DNA of 64,000 bases from Teichococcus coralli (GCF_009829925.1 NZ_SNVJ01000018.1:1-64000); one strand, 5' to 3'. Positions 44,071 to 54,473 are shown, numbered from the stretch's first letter. The notes: generated by a model from the sequence alone, not told the origin. A program made the numbers and translations.

Positions 44071-47000
44071 GCGGTTTCCTCTTCAACTTGCGGGCCGTTC
44101 ACGGGGCGGAAGCGAACCACCGCCACGAAGCCGTCCGCTGCGTAGTCCAGTCCAACCGAGGAGCCAGGGCCCAGTTCGGCCGGCAAGCCCCGTTGCAGCA
44201 TGCGGGTGCCGAAGCCGCTCCGTGCGGGAGCCCGCACCGGTGGTCCGTTCTGCTCCTGCCATGTCAACTGCACCATACCATCGGATTCGCCCTCCCAGCG
44301 AACCAGGATACGTCCTTCCGCGCGTGTCAATGCCCCGTGCTTGACCGCGTTGGTTGCAAGTTCGTGCAGCGCAAGGGCAAGGCCCAGGGTCTGCTTCGGC
44401 GCCAGCCAGACCGGCGGGCCGCTCACCACCAGGCGCGATTCGCCCTCTGGCCCTGAGGTGGACTGCCAGGGCGTGAGCACGGCGCGGGCGGTTTCGGCCA
44501 GGGTCGTGCCGCGCCAGGTGCGGGCGGTCAGCAGGTCGTGCCCGCGCGCCAGGGTCAGCAGGCGGGACTGGAAGTCCTGCAGGAAGCGCTGTGTGGCCTC
44601 CGGCTTGTCGCCCATGGTGCGAGCGGTCTGCAGCGCCAGGGAGTGCACCGTGGCGAGGGTGTTCTTCACCCGGTGGTTCAGCTCGCCCAGCAGCAGCGCC
44701 TGCCGAGCCTCGGACGCCTTGGCATCGGTCACGTCGCGCGCGAGGCCGCCCCGGCGCGAGGGCAGGCCCTGCGTATCCAGGATGGGGAAGCTGACGTCGC
44801 GGATCCAGCGCTGCGTTCCGTCGGGACGCTGGATGCGGTACTCGACCTCGAAGGTCTCGGCCCCTTGCCGCCCCTTGCGCACGACCTCGAGGCGCGGCCG
44901 GTCGGCCGGGTGGATCATCTCCAGCCAGAGATCCGGCTGCACGGCGAAGCGCTCCTGCGCCACGCCCCAGATCCGCTCGAAGGCGGGGCTGACGAACTCC
45001 ACCCGGTTGGCGGCGGGGTCGGTCATCCACATCACGTCGGGGCTGGCTTCGGCGAAGCGGCGGAAGCGGCTTTCCGAGGCGGCCAGCGCCGCCGCCGCCT
45101 GCACCGCGGCCTCCCGCGAGGCGGTCTGCGCCGCCACCTGCCGGGCCAGCGCCTCGCGCGCCTCCACCAGTTCGGAGACGTCCGTGGCGGCGCCGATCCA
45201 GCGCCGGATGGTGCCATCGGCGGCGCGTGCCGGCAGGGCCCGCACCGCGCACCACCGCCAGCCGCCCTCCGCCCGCAGCAGCCGCAGCTCGGTGGAGAAG
45301 GGCTGGCCCCGGCGCAACGCCCGCTGCCAGGCGCGTTCGGCGCGCTGCTGGTCTTCCGGGTGGATGATGCGCGCGAGCGATTCCATCGCCAGGCCGGGCA
45401 CCAGCCCGGTGAAATCCCGCAGGCGCGGGTTGACGTAGTCGATCCTGCCGTCCGGCAAGGAGGACCAGACGACCTGCGGCACCGCCTCGGCGAGGGTGCG
45501 GAAGCGCAGCTCGCTCTCGCGCAGCGCCTCGGCCGCGCGGCGTTCGGCATCGATGTCGGCAAGCGCGACCACGGCGCCAACCACGCGGCCCTCGGCGTCC
45601 CGCACGGGCATGCCGGTGCTGCGGAGCCAGACCATGCTGCCGTCGCCGCGGCGGTACCGGAACTCGGCGCTGCACGGCAGGCCGGTCAGCAGGGCGCGGC
45701 TGAGCGAGAAGTCCGGGCCCTCCACCCGCCGGCCATCGGCATGATAGGCTTCCCAGAGCACCGCGTACTCGTCCATGCCGGCGGCGAGCTCGAGCGGATA
45801 GCGCAGGATCTCGTCCAGCCGCCGGTTGCCGAGCAGGATCCGGCCGGCCGGCGCCTCGGCCAGGATCACGCCGACGGGGACGTTGTCGAGCACCGCCTTC
45901 AGGCGTGCCTCGCTCTGCCGCAGCGCCGCCTGGGCGGCGCGCTCGTCGCTGACATCGCGGAAGAACAGCGTCAGCTCCTCCGCCGAGGGATAGACGTCGG
46001 CCGAGATCCAGCGGCCGAGGGCAGGGTGGAAGGCGGTGACGCTTTTCGGCGCGCCATCCGTCAGCGCCTGCTCGCAGGCGGCGCCGAAAGGGCCGCCGTC
46101 CCAGCCGGGGAAGCTGTCCTGCAGCGGACGGCCGATGCTGCCGGCGGCGTCCACCGCCTGGGCCCGCGCGCGGCCGTTCAGGTAGAGCACCTTGCCGGCG
46201 CGGTCGAGCACCAGGACGCTGTCCGTGGTGCTTTCCAGCACCGTCTGCAGCCGGGCGGAAAGGGTGAGCCGCTCGGCCTCCAGCGCCTCCCGCTCCGTCA
46301 CGGCGGCGGCGAGCGCCTGGGTCGCCACGTCGATCTCGCGCAGGCCGCTGCGCGGCATCCGGGGCAGGGGAGCGCCGCGGCCGAAGGCGCCGGCGATACG
46401 GCCGAGCTCGTTGAGCGGCACGGCCACCTTCCGGTCCACCCAGAAGGCGAGGCCGGCGGTGAAGACCAGCAGCAACCCGCCGCCCAGGAGCACCACCGGG
46501 CTCAGCATCCGGCGCAGCGCCCCATCCAGCATCTCGGTGGGCAGCGCGACCAGCACCAGCCAGGGCGTTCCCTCCACCCGGTGCCACGCGGCATGGACGG
46601 GTACACCCCGGAAGTCGTGCTTCGCCGCCGAGCCCGAGGCCTGCTGGCTGTCGAGCGCGGTGCGGATCGCGCCGCCGGCGGCGCCCTGCGTGCCGATCAG
46701 CTGCGCGACCGCCGGCCGGCGAGCCAGGATGCGGGCGCTGTCATCCGCCACGAGGGCCGTCCAGCCGGAGGGCAGCCCGAGGTTCCGCAGCGGCTCGTCC
46801 CAGATCGTGGCGGGATCGAGGGAGGCGCTGAGCAGCAGGGGCGGCAGGCCGGCACTGCGCGGGATTTCCTCGGTGATGTCGATCCGCAGCTTTTCCCGGG
46901 GATGCTCCGGAACGTAGAGGGTGGAAATGCCCGCCTTCTGCGGCGCGTGGGTGAGCAGTGGCAAATCGGGCAGGGGCACGGCCGGATCGTGGAAAGGCGT

Positions 47001-47357
47001 GGCGCTGTCCACCAGCACGTGTCCCTCGGTATCCGTCAGCCGGATGTCGTAGGTATGGCGGACCGCCCGCAGGGCGTGGGCCTGCTCATGGAAGGCCGCG
47101 AACTGGCCGGCGCGCAGGGCGGGCGAGGTTCCGAGCGCCACCAGCTCGCCCCGCAAGCCGAGCACTTCGCGCTCGAGGTTGAAGGCGAGGTCGCGCGCGG
47201 CGTCGCTGGCGGTTTCGAGCAGGCGGTTGCGCTCGGTCTCGGCCATGCGGCCCGCGAGATGGCCCGCCAGGCCCCAGACCGGCAGCAGCGCAGCCAGGGC
47301 GATAAGGAGCAGGTACAGCCGGACCGACGGGGGCTGCTGAATCGCCTGTCCGCTCAT
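44067..47357 (-). CDS. HWE-type hybrid-sensing histidine kinase with multiple PAS domains
   Basis: A 1096-residue membrane-bound kinase. It has an N-terminal helix (about 12-31), a periplasmic sensing region of roughly 250 residues, and a second helix near 285-305 followed by a HAMP-like linker. About four PAS domains follow (approximately 360-480, 490-600, 610-740 and 770-885). The kinase core starts with LLGELNHRVKNTLA, phosphoacceptor His at about 894, and ends with an HWE-type ATPase domain containing HELATNAVKHGAL and the LTWQE motif. The stop overlaps the receiver gene. The input signal is unknown. Confidence 0.92.
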   Translation of the reverse strand: MSGQAIQQPPSVRLYLLLIALAALLPVWGLAGHLAGRMAETERNRLLETASDAARDLAFNLEREVLGLRGELVALGTSPALRAGQFAAFHEQAHALRAVRHTYDIRLTDTEGHVLVDSATPFHDPAVPLPDLPLLTHAPQKAGISTLYVPEHPREKLRIDITEEIPRSAGLPPLLLSASLDPATIWDEPLRNLGLPSGWTALVADDSARILARRPAVAQLIGTQGAAGGAIRTALDSQQASGSAAKHDFRGVPVHAAWHRVEGTPWLVLVALPTEMLDGALRRMLSPVVLLGGGLLLVFTAGLAFWVDRKVAVPLNELGRIAGAFGRGAPLPRMPRSGLREIDVATQALAAAVTEREALEAERLTLSARLQTVLESTTDSVLVLDRAGKVLYLNGRARAQAVDAAGSIGRPLQDSFPGWDGGPFGAACEQALTDGAPKSVTAFHPALGRWISADVYPSAEELTLFFRDVSDERAAQAALRQSEARLKAVLDNVPVGVILAEAPAGRILLGNRRLDEILRYPLELAAGMDEYAVLWEAYHADGRRVEGPDFSLSRALLTGLPCSAEFRYRRGDGSMVWLRSTGMPVRDAEGRVVGAVVALADIDAERRAAEALRESELRFRTLAEAVPQVVWSSLPDGRIDYVNPRLRDFTGLVPGLAMESLARIIHPEDQQRAERAWQRALRRGQPFSTELRLLRAEGGWRWCAVRALPARAADGTIRRWIGAATDVSELVEAREALARQVAAQTASREAAVQAAAALAASESRFRRFAEASPDVMWMTDPAANRVEFVSPAFERIWGVAQERFAVQPDLWLEMIHPADRPRLEVVRKGRQGAETFEVEYRIQRPDGTQRWIRDVSFPILDTQGLPSRRGGLARDVTDAKASEARQALLLGELNHRVKNTLATVHSLALQTARTMGDKPEATQRFLQDFQSRLLTLARGHDLLTARTWRGTTLAETARAVLTPWQSTSGPEGESRLVVSGPPVWLAPKQTLGLALALHELATNAVKHGALTRAEGRILVRWEGESDGMVQLTWQEQNGPPVRAPARSGFGTRMLQRGLPAELGPGSSVGLDYAADGFVAVVRFRPVNGPQVEEETA

Positions 47358-47602
47358 TATGGCCGGAGCTGGCGCCGGCGAAGTTGCATCGCGTCTCCCA
47401 GGCGGCCTGCAGGGCGGGCTCGCCGCCTTCCGGCCATCACAATCACACGGGGCGAGCCCTGCCGTCCACCAGGGGGGCGCGGGCCGCCTGCCGCAGCATA
47501 GCCATAACCCCTTTCAATGCCGCCGGAAATCGTCAGCGACGCTGTTCCTCACCGGGAAAAGGGGCCGCCCCGCGCAACGGCGCGCAGGGCAGCGGAAGCC
47601 GC

Positions 47603-48629
47603 TCAGTCCGCGTACTGCCCGGCGGCCTGGATCACCGGCCGCCACTTGGCGATGTCAGCCTGCCAGAAGGCGCGATGCGCCTCGGGCGTGGCCCGCTCCT
47701 GCGCCACCGGCGCGGTGCCGAGGTCGGGCCACCGGCGCGGTGCCGAGGTCGGCGAAGCGCTGGATGAGGGCGGGATCGCGCAGCGCCACCTGCAGCGCGC
47801 GGGAGAGCCGCTTGCGGATCTCCTCCGGCGTGCCCTTCGGTGCGTAGAGCCCGTGCCAGATGGTCACCTCCATGCCGGGGAGGCCGCCCTCGGCCGTGGT
47901 CGGCACGTCGGGAAGCGAGGGAAGGCGCTGCGGCGTGGTGACGGCGAAGGCCTTCACCGCCCCGGCGCGGATCTGCTCCGTGGTGTTGGTGGTCTGGTCG
48001 CACATCAGGTCCACCGTGCCGGCGATCAGGTCCGTCATCGCCGGGCCGGTGCCGCGATAGGGCACGGTGGTCATCGGCGCGTCGATCGCCTTCTGCAGCA
48101 GCAGGCCGCAGAGATGGCTGGCGGCGCCGATTCCGGCGTTGGCGTAGTTGAGCGCGGTGGTTTCCTTCCGCACCAGCGCCGCCAGTTCCCGCAGGTTGCC
48201 GGCGGGGATGTCCTTGCGGGCGATGATGGTCATCGGCACCTCGGTGACCAGCCCGATGGTCTCGAAACCGCCCACCGGATCGTAGGCGAGGCGGCGATAG
48301 AGCGTCGGCGCGGTGCCCATGCCGATGTGGTGCATGAGAAGGGAGTAGCCGTCCGGCTTCGCCTGCGCGACGCGCGCCGCCCCGAGCGTGCCGCCGGCGC
48401 CGCCCACATTCTCGATCACCACGGTTTGCCCGAGGTCGCGGGACATGGCCTCCGCCACCAGGCGGGTCACGGTATCGGTCGGGCCGCCGGCGGCGAAGGG
48501 CACGACCACGGTGATGGTGCGGCTGGGATAGGCCTGCTGGGCACTGGCCGGCAGGGCGGCGGCGGCGCAGAAGGCGGCCGTGCAGAGCGTGGCGCCCATC
48601 AGGGCGCGGCGAAGCATGGAGCGGCTCAT
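47603..48629 (-). pseudogene. Bug/TctC substrate-binding protein gene, frameshifted by a 25-bp tandem duplication
   Basis: A periplasmic binding protein gene that reads normally from MSRSMLRRALMG through a signal peptide, VVVPFAAGGPTDTVTRL and TVPYRGTGPAMTDLIAGT to FADLGTAPVA. At 47703-47752 a 25-base unit is present twice in direct succession. The extra 25 bases shift the frame, and the protein ends out of register with RPRHRAGGAGAG. Removing one copy restores QERATPEAHRAFWQADIAKW and VIQAAGQYAD with a TGA at 47603, exactly the family's normal end. It is downstream of lepA. Confidence 0.88.
47703..47752. repeat. Perfect 25-bp tandem duplication
   Basis: Two identical 25-base units (47703-47727 and 47728-47752), each beginning GCCACCGGCG and ending CGAGGTCGG. 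It disrupts the Bug gene on the minus strand. Confidence 0.95.
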
Positions 48630-48791
48630 CGGATCATTGTCTCCCGGCCTGAAAGGCCCGCCCCACGCATGACTATTCTGTCATGTGGAAGTCAAGGGAA
48701 AGTGAGCCGCTCGCGCGGGGCAGGCCTTCGCGCCCCGCGGCGCCTCGTCCACGGCGAAGATGTTGTTGCTCTCCGTGCAGGCGCCGGTGGC

Positions 48792-50597
48792 TCAGCTGTC
48801 CATCTTGAGGGCGGCGATGAAGGCCGACTGCGGGATCTCCACCTTGCCGAACTGCCGCATGCGCTTCTTGCCCTCCTTCTGCTTCTCCAGGAGCTTGCGC
48901 TTGCGGCTGATGTCGCCGCCGTAGCACTTCGCGGTGACATCCTTCGACATGGCCGAGATGGTCTCGCGGGCGATGACCCGGCCGCTGATCGCCGCCTGGA
49001 TGGGGATCTTGAAGAGCTGCCGGGGGATCAGCTCCTTCAGCTTTTCGCAGATGGAGCGGCCGCGCCGCTCGGCCTGGGAGCGGTGCGCCATGAAGGAGAG
49101 GGCGTCCACCGGCTCGTTGTTCACCAGGATGGAGATCTTCACCAGGTCGCCCTCGTCGTAGCCGTCCATCTGGTAGTCGAAGGAGGCGTAGCCGCGGGAG
49201 ACCGACTTCAGGCGGTCGTAGAAGTCGAACACCACCTCGTTCAGCGGCAGGCGGTAGACCGCCATGGCGCGGTTGCCGACATAGGTCAGCTCCACCTGCT
49301 GGCCGCGCCGCTCGGAGCAGAGCGTCAGGATCGAGCCCAGGTGCTCGTCCGGCACCATGATGGTGGCCTTGATCCAGGGCTCCTGGATGCTCTCGATCAG
49401 CGACGGGTCCGGCATGTCGGCCGGGTTGTGCAGGTCGAAGGTCTCGCCCTTGGTGTTCGTCAGCTTGTAGACGACGCTGGGTGCGGTCGCGATCAGGTCG
49501 AGATCGAACTCGCGGGAGAGGCGCTCCTGGATGATCTCCAGGTGCAGCAGTCCCAGGAAGCCGCAGCGGAAGCCGAAGCCCAGCGCCGCCGAGCTTTCCG
49601 CCTCGAAGTGGAAGGACGCGTCGTTCAGCCTGAGCTTGCCAAGGGATTCGCGCAGCTTCTCGAAATCGTCCGCGTCCACCGGGTAGAGGCCGCACCACAC
49701 CACCGGGATGGAGGGCTTGAAGCCCGGCAGCGGCTCGCTGGCGGGGTTGCGGTCGTCGGTGATGGTGTCGCCGACATTGGTGTCCGCCACGGTCTTGATC
49801 GCGGCGTTGAGATAGCCCATCTCGCCCGGCCCGAGGCTGTCCACCGCCACCATCTTGGGCGTGAAGACGCCGACGCTGTCCACGACATGGGTGGAGCCCT
49901 GGGCCATGAAGCGGATCTTCTGGCCCTTGCGGATGGCGCCGTCCTTCACCCGGATCAGGATGATGACGCCGAGATAGGGGTCGTACCAGCTGTCCACCAG
50001 CAGGGCCTTGAGCGGGGCATCGGCGTTGCCCTGGGGAGCGGGCAGGCGGGTGACCAGCGCCTCCAGCACGCCCTCGATGTTGAGGCCGGTCTTGGCGGAG
50101 ATCTCGACCGCGTCGGAGGCGTCGAGGCCGATCACGTCCTCGATCTGCTGCTTCACCCGCTCCGGCTCGGCCGCCGGCAGGTCGATCTTGTTGAGCACCG
50201 GGACGATCTCGTGCCCGGCGTCGATGGCTTGGTAGACGTTGGCCAGGGTCTGCGCCTCGACGCCTTGGGAGGCATCCACCACCAGCAGCGAGCCCTCGCA
50301 GGCCGCCAGCGAGCGGGAGACCTCGTAGGCGAAGTCCACATGGCCCGGCGTGTCCATCAGGTTCAGGACATAGGTGTTGCCGTCCTGCGCCGTGTAGTCG
50401 AGGCGGACCGAGGCCGCCTTGATGGTGATGCCGCGCTCCTGCTCCAGCTCCATGCTGTCCAGCATCTGCTCCTTCATGTCGCGCAGCGCGACGGAGCCGG
50501 TGGCCTGGATCAGGCGGTCGGCCAGGGTGGATTTCCCGTGGTCGATATGGGCGATGATCGAGAAGTTGCGGATACGGGAAAGGGGGGTATCGGTCAT
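48792..50597 (-). CDS. lepA: Translation elongation factor 4 (LepA)
   Basis: A 601-residue GTPase that back-translocates stalled ribosomes. G-domain motifs are [14 protein letters not shown] (G1, about 16-29), [15 protein letters not shown] and NKIDLP. The C-terminal LepA-specific region has [17 protein letters not shown] and [21 protein letters not shown]. Length and all domains are standard. It lies upstream of the broken Bug gene, with about 160 bases between them. Confidence 0.97.
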   Translation of the reverse strand: MTDTPLSRIRNFSIIAHIDHGKSTLADRLIQATGSVALRDMKEQMLDSMELEQERGITIKAASVRLDYTAQDGNTYVLNLMDTPGHVDFAYEVSRSLAACEGSLLVVDASQGVEAQTLANVYQAIDAGHEIVPVLNKIDLPAAEPERVKQQIEDVIGLDASDAVEISAKTGLNIEGVLEALVTRLPAPQGNADAPLKALLVDSWYDPYLGVIILIRVKDGAIRKGQKIRFMAQGSTHVVDSVGVFTPKMVAVDSLGPGEMGYLNAAIKTVADTNVGDTITDDRNPASEPLPGFKPSIPVVWCGLYPVDADDFEKLRESLGKLRLNDASFHFEAESSAALGFGFRCGFLGLLHLEIIQERLSREFDLDLIATAPSVVYKLTNTKGETFDLHNPADMPDPSLIESIQEPWIKATIMVPDEHLGSILTLCSERRGQQVELTYVGNRAMAVYRLPLNEVVFDFYDRLKSVSRGYASFDYQMDGYDEGDLVKISILVNNEPVDALSFMAHRSQAERRGRSICEKLKELIPRQLFKIPIQAAISGRVIARETISAMSKDVTAKCYGGDISRKRKLLEKQKEGKKRMRQFGKVEIPQSAFIAALKMDS

Positions 50598-50735
50598 GCT
50601 GTTCCGGCGCGGCGGGTCAAGGCGGCGAGCGTCCCGCCGAATTCAGCGCCTGAGATAAGGCCATACGCCGCCGGAATCAAAGCCGGATCGGGCCGGCGCA
50701 GCGCGGGCGGGAGACCGGATCGCCCGCGCCGCGCG

Positions 50736-50759
50736 CCGGGGAGGGAGCGCCCTCCCCGG
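50736..50759 (-). terminator. Perfect 10-bp hairpin after the glycosyltransferase gene
   Basis: CCGGGGAGGG and CCCTCCCCGG pair completely around a 4-base loop (AGCG), 11 bases beyond the minus-strand stop. There is no T run downstream, but the stem is unusually strong. Confidence 0.5.
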
Positions 50760-50770
50760 AAAGGGGCGGA

Positions 50771-51832
50771 TTATTCCGCCGCCACCCGCAGGTTGGCCTG
50801 GCCGGCCTCGCGGGCCAGCCGCTCGTAGATCGCCACGTAGTCCTCGGCCATGCGGCGGCCGGTGAAGCGCTCGTTGAAGCGGGCGCGCACCGCGGCGCGG
50901 GGCAGCGCCTTCAGGCGGGCCACGGCGGCGATCGCCTCGGCCATGCTGTCCACCGCAAAGCCGGTCACGCCCTCGTCGATCACCTCCGCCACCGAGCCGT
51001 GGCGGAAGGCGATCACGGGGGTGCCGCAGGCCATCGCCTCGATCATCACCAGGCCGAAGGGCTCCGGCCAGTCGATCGGCGTCAGCAGGCCGATGGCGTT
51101 GGCCAGGAAGTCCTGCTTCTGCTGCTCGTTGATCTCGCCAATGAACTCGATCAGCGGATGCGCCAGCATCGGCTTGATCTTGCTCTCGAAATAATCGACG
51201 TCCACCCGGTCCACCTTGGCCGCGATCTTCAGCGGCGTGTTGGTGGCGATGGCGATCTCGATGGCGCGGTCGCAGCGCTTCTCGGGCGCGATGCGGCCGA
51301 GGAAGGCCAGGTAGCCCGGCTTGGCGCCGGCGGCCGGCACCAGCAGCTTCTCCGGCAGGCCATGATAGACGGTGCCCGCCCAATGCGCCTGCGGCAGCGG
51401 CCGGCGCTGGTCGTTGGAAATCGAGACCACCGGCGCCTGGCTGAAGGTGTTGAACACCGGCTGCAGCTCCGGCAGGTCCAGCCGGCCGTGCATGGTGGTG
51501 ATGAAGGGCACGCTTTGCCGCGAGAACAGCGGGAAGGGCAGGTAGTCCAGATGGAAGTGCAGCAGGTCGAACTCGTGCCGGCGGCGGTAGACCTGCTCCA
51601 GCATGAGCGTGAGCGGCGCGTTGGGGTCGCGCACCGAGGGGTCAAGCCGCAGCGCCTTGCTGGACATCGGCGCGAGGGTGGCCGAAGTGATCGAATCCCC
51701 GCTCGCGAACAGCGTCACGTCATGGCCGAGAGCCACCAGCTCCTCGGTCAGGTAGGCGACGATCCGCTCGGTGCCGCCATACAGCTTGGGCGGGACGGCT
51801 TCCGTCAGGGGAGCGATCTGAGCGATACGCAT
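50771..51832 (-). CDS. Glycosyltransferase family 4 protein
   Basis: A 353-residue GT-B glycosyltransferase. The N-terminal half starts RIAQIAPLTEAVPPKLYGGTERIVAYL, with the acceptor-side glycine loop. The C-terminal half has LAFLGRIAPEKRCDRAIEIA and the nucleotide-sugar-binding segment PEPFGLVMIEAMACGTPVIAFRHG (E-x7-E). It probably transfers a sugar from a nucleotide donor onto a glycolipid, glucan or trehalose-like acceptor. It is divergent from an ABC exporter gene by about 170 bases, consistent with an envelope role. Confidence 0.9.
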   Translation of the reverse strand: MRIAQIAPLTEAVPPKLYGGTERIVAYLTEELVALGHDVTLFASGDSITSATLAPMSSKALRLDPSVRDPNAPLTLMLEQVYRRRHEFDLLHFHLDYLPFPLFSRQSVPFITTMHGRLDLPELQPVFNTFSQAPVVSISNDQRRPLPQAHWAGTVYHGLPEKLLVPAAGAKPGYLAFLGRIAPEKRCDRAIEIAIATNTPLKIAAKVDRVDVDYFESKIKPMLAHPLIEFIGEINEQQKQDFLANAIGLLTPIDWPEPFGLVMIEAMACGTPVIAFRHGSVAEVIDEGVTGFAVDSMAEAIAAVARLKALPRAAVRARFNERFTGRRMAEDYVAIYERLAREAGQANLRVAAE

Positions 51833-52003
51833 CGGGTCCGGTCTCCGTATTTCCACTGCCGACAACCTCGCACCTGATTGAGGTGCGGATTCGGCAAACA
51901 TCGCCACGATTTCGTCTTGTTGCTGGCGTTCCCTCTGGGTGAACGCACAGAGCGCAGCCCCCTCACGCGCATGTGCTCGTAGATCAAGGAGGCTGACCGC
52001 CCC

Positions 52004-53800
52004 ATGCAGCGTGCCGATACCAGCGACCTGCTGCGCCTCGCCCGGCGCCCCGTCGGGTTCCTGTTCCGCCACCTGCGGCCCCATGCAGGTAGCCACATCA
52101 CGATTCTGCTCGCAGTGCTGGGCGCGGTCGGTTGCTCGGTGGGTGCCAATTACGCCGTCAAGCACCTGATCGACACGCTCTCGGGCGGTCCTTCGAACGC
52201 GGACGCGGCAACGGTGTGGCTGGCCTTCGCCATCCTGGCCGGCGTGATCACGGCGGACAACATGCTCTGGCGCGTCGGCGGCTGGATCGCCGCCGACCGC
52301 TTCCCGCGCGCCACGGCCTCGATGCGGGCGGAGCTGTTCCGCCACCTCTCCGGCCATTCGCCGGGCTACTTCGCCAACCGCTCGGCGGGCACGCTGGCGG
52401 CGCGCATCAGCGCCACCGGCACGGCCGCCTTCACCGTGCTGCAGAACTTCACCTGGCACACCGTGCCGCCCGCCGTCGCCGTGGTCCTGGCCATTGCCTT
52501 CCTGGCGAGCGTGGACCCGATCATGGCCGGCTGCCTGGTGATCGCGGCCGGTCTGCTGGCCGCCGGCGTCGCCTGGCTGGGCCGCAAGGGCGAGCAGAAG
52601 CATGACCGCTTCGCCGGCCATGCCGCCGCGGTGGACGGTCAGCTGGTGGACGTGGTGCAGAACTTCTCCCTGGTGCGGGCCTTCGGCGCCTTCGGCCGCG
52701 AGGCGGCGCGCCTGGACGACGCGCTGGCCGGCGAGACCGCCGCGCGCCGCGAGAGCCTGCGCTACCTGGAGAAGCTGCGCCTGGTGCATGGCGCCGCGAC
52801 GGCGGTGCTGACCGCCTTGCTGCTGGCCTGGGTGGTGCACCTGTGGCAGCTCGGCCGGGCCACCACCGGCGACATCGTTCTGGTCTGCACCCTGGGCTTC
52901 ACCATTCTGCATGCCAGCCGCGACCTCGCCATGGCCCTGGTGGACCTGACGCAGTACGTCGCCCGCATGCGCGAGGCGCTGGCTGCCCTGCTGGTGGCGC
53001 ATGACCTGCCCGACGCCGAGAATGCCCATGCCCTGCATGCCCGTGGTGGCGGCGTGGAGTTCCAGGACATCACCTTCCGCTACCCCAGCGCGCCGGAAGG
53101 CTCCTCGCCGGTGCTGCAGGGGCTGAACCTGGCCATTCCGCAGGGGCAGAAGGTGGGCGTGGTTGGCCGCTCCGGCGCCGGCAAGTCCACCCTGCTAACG
53201 CTGCTGCAGCGCCATTCCGCGCCGCAGGCCGGCGCCGTGCTGATCGACGGGGATGACATCGCCGGAACGACCCGCGAGAGCCTGGCCGACATGATCGCCG
53301 TCGTGCCGCAGGACGTCTCGCTGTTTCATCGCTCGGTGATGGAGAACATCCGCTACGCCCGCCCCGACGCCACCGACAAGGAGGTGCTGGCCGCCGCCGA
53401 GGCCGCCCGCTGCCGCGACTTCATCGAGGCGCTGCCGGAGGGCTTCGACACCGTCGTGGGCGACCGCGGCGCCAAGCTCTCGGGCGGCCAGCGCCAGCGC
53501 CTCGCCATCGCCCGCGCGCTGCTGAAGGATGCGCCGATCCTGCTGCTGGACGAGGCGACCTCCGCCCTGGACAGCGAGTCGGAAGCCGAGGTGCAGCGTG
53601 CGCTGGACCGTCTGATGGTGGGCCGCACCGTGATCGCCATTGCCCACCGCCTCGCCACCTTGACCAACTTCGACCGCATCGTGGTGATGGAGAACGGCCA
53701 GGTGATCCAGGACGGCGCGCCCGACCTGCTGATGCGCCGCCCCGGCCCTTACCAGGAGATGGTGCGCCGCCAGTCGGAGTCGCTGCAGGTCGCGGCCTGA
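52004..53800 (+). CDS. ABC transporter, MsbA-like exporter
   Basis: A 598-residue half-transporter. The membrane domain (about 20-320) has six helices starting near HITILLAVLGAVGCSVGANY. The ATPase has Walker A GRSGAGKST (about 388-396), signature LSGGQRQRLA, Walker B ILLLDEATSALD and the H-loop AHRLA. It resembles lipid A or glycolipid flippases and may export the product of the divergent glycosyltransferase. A strong terminator follows 33 bases after the stop. Confidence 0.92.
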   Translation: MQRADTSDLLRLARRPVGFLFRHLRPHAGSHITILLAVLGAVGCSVGANYAVKHLIDTLSGGPSNADAATVWLAFAILAGVITADNMLWRVGGWIAADRFPRATASMRAELFRHLSGHSPGYFANRSAGTLAARISATGTAAFTVLQNFTWHTVPPAVAVVLAIAFLASVDPIMAGCLVIAAGLLAAGVAWLGRKGEQKHDRFAGHAAAVDGQLVDVVQNFSLVRAFGAFGREAARLDDALAGETAARRESLRYLEKLRLVHGAATAVLTALLLAWVVHLWQLGRATTGDIVLVCTLGFTILHASRDLAMALVDLTQYVARMREALAALLVAHDLPDAENAHALHARGGGVEFQDITFRYPSAPEGSSPVLQGLNLAIPQGQKVGVVGRSGAGKSTLLTLLQRHSAPQAGAVLIDGDDIAGTTRESLADMIAVVPQDVSLFHRSVMENIRYARPDATDKEVLAAAEAARCRDFIEALPEGFDTVVGDRGAKLSGGQRQRLAIARALLKDAPILLLDEATSALDSESEAEVQRALDRLMVGRTVIAIAHRLATLTNFDRIVVMENGQVIQDGAPDLLMRRPGPYQEMVRRQSESLQVAA

Positions 53801-53832
53801 GCTTCTCCTTCCTTCACGCTGCAGAACCTTTG

Positions 53833-53856
53833 GGGAGGCGCGAGCCTCCCTTTTTT
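53833..53856 (+). terminator. Rho-independent terminator of the ABC exporter gene
   Basis: GGGAGGC and GCCTCCC pair in a 7-bp stem with a GCGA tetraloop, followed by six T (53851-53856). Confidence 0.88.
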
Positions 53857-54198
53857 ATCGTCATCGGGGAGTGACCCGGCGGCAGGCGGAACCGGGAAGA
53901 ATGGGTTCCGCTCCCGGGCGCTGTGCGCCTTCTTCAATCGGGTCCCTTGCGCCGGCCAAGCGGGTTCAACTGGGAGCACCTCCCGGTTCAGCCTGATCAA
54001 AATCTCTCAGAAAAAGGAGGGGTTTTGGGGCAGTTCGTCTCCCCCGAAGCTTTTTCCCTCACTTCAACGCAAGGCAGCCGAAGCCCTGCCTCCGCGTCCC
54101 CTCATCCGCTGACGGGCCAGCGCATCCTGTGGAAGGCCCGCCCTTCCACCCTGAGGTTGCTTCCCCCCGCCGTTGAAGCATCTGCCGTATGGCCGGGG
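53857..54198. other. Intergenic stretch, nothing recognised
   Basis: About 340 bases, somewhat less GC-rich than nearby genes. No frame on either strand has a convincing start or motif. Confidence 0.4.
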
Positions 54199-54240
54199 CG
54201 CCCGCATGCGGCGTCCTTAAGCCTACTCCGCATGCGGGCG
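54199..54240. repeat. 13-bp inverted repeat with self-palindromic arms
   Basis: CGCCCGCATGCGG (54199-54211) and CCGCATGCGGGCG (54228-54240) are perfect inverted repeats with a 16-base spacer. Each arm contains the 10-bp palindrome CCGCATGCGG. It lies 26 bases past the end of the small membrane protein gene and may act as its terminator or be a protein-binding site. Confidence 0.6.
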
Positions 54241-54266
54241 GCAGGTTGCGCCGTGTTGAACGGGCG

Positions 54267-54473
54267 CTATTCGCCGAGTTGGCGCGCCAGCCGGCGGGCC
54301 AGCAGGTAACCGAGGGCGCCCCCGGCCGGCGCCGCCGGCAGCACCAGCACCCAGCCGGCATGGACGTTGTTGACCACCAGCCCTAGTCCGATGCCGAGCA
54401 TCAGCCCGCCGACCAGGCTGCCCATCACCCCGGCCGTCAGCCCGAGCACCAGGATTTCCGAACGCGTCACCAT
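54267..54473 (-). CDS. Small two-helix membrane protein, unknown
   Basis: A 68-residue protein with two hydrophobic stretches: ILVLGLTAGVMGSLVGGLML and WVLVLPAAPAGGALGYLLA. The ends are charged (start TRSE, end RRLARQLGE). It is not recognised. The ATG at 54473 is chosen because the frame upstream is not protein-like. It is divergent from rpsD by 180 bases. Confidence 0.6.
   Translation of the reverse strand: MVTRSEILVLGLTAGVMGSLVGGLMLGIGLGLVVNNVHAGWVLVLPAAPAGGALGYLLARRLARQLGE

Noticed and set aside
44538..47501. A 987-codon plus-strand frame
   Set aside because: It is antisense to the HWE kinase gene, whose His box, PAS domains and ATP-binding motifs are unmistakable.
47603..47702. Programmed frameshifting as the explanation for the broken Bug gene
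   Set aside because: There is no slippery run or stimulatory structure at the site, and the exact 25-bp duplication explains the shift completely.
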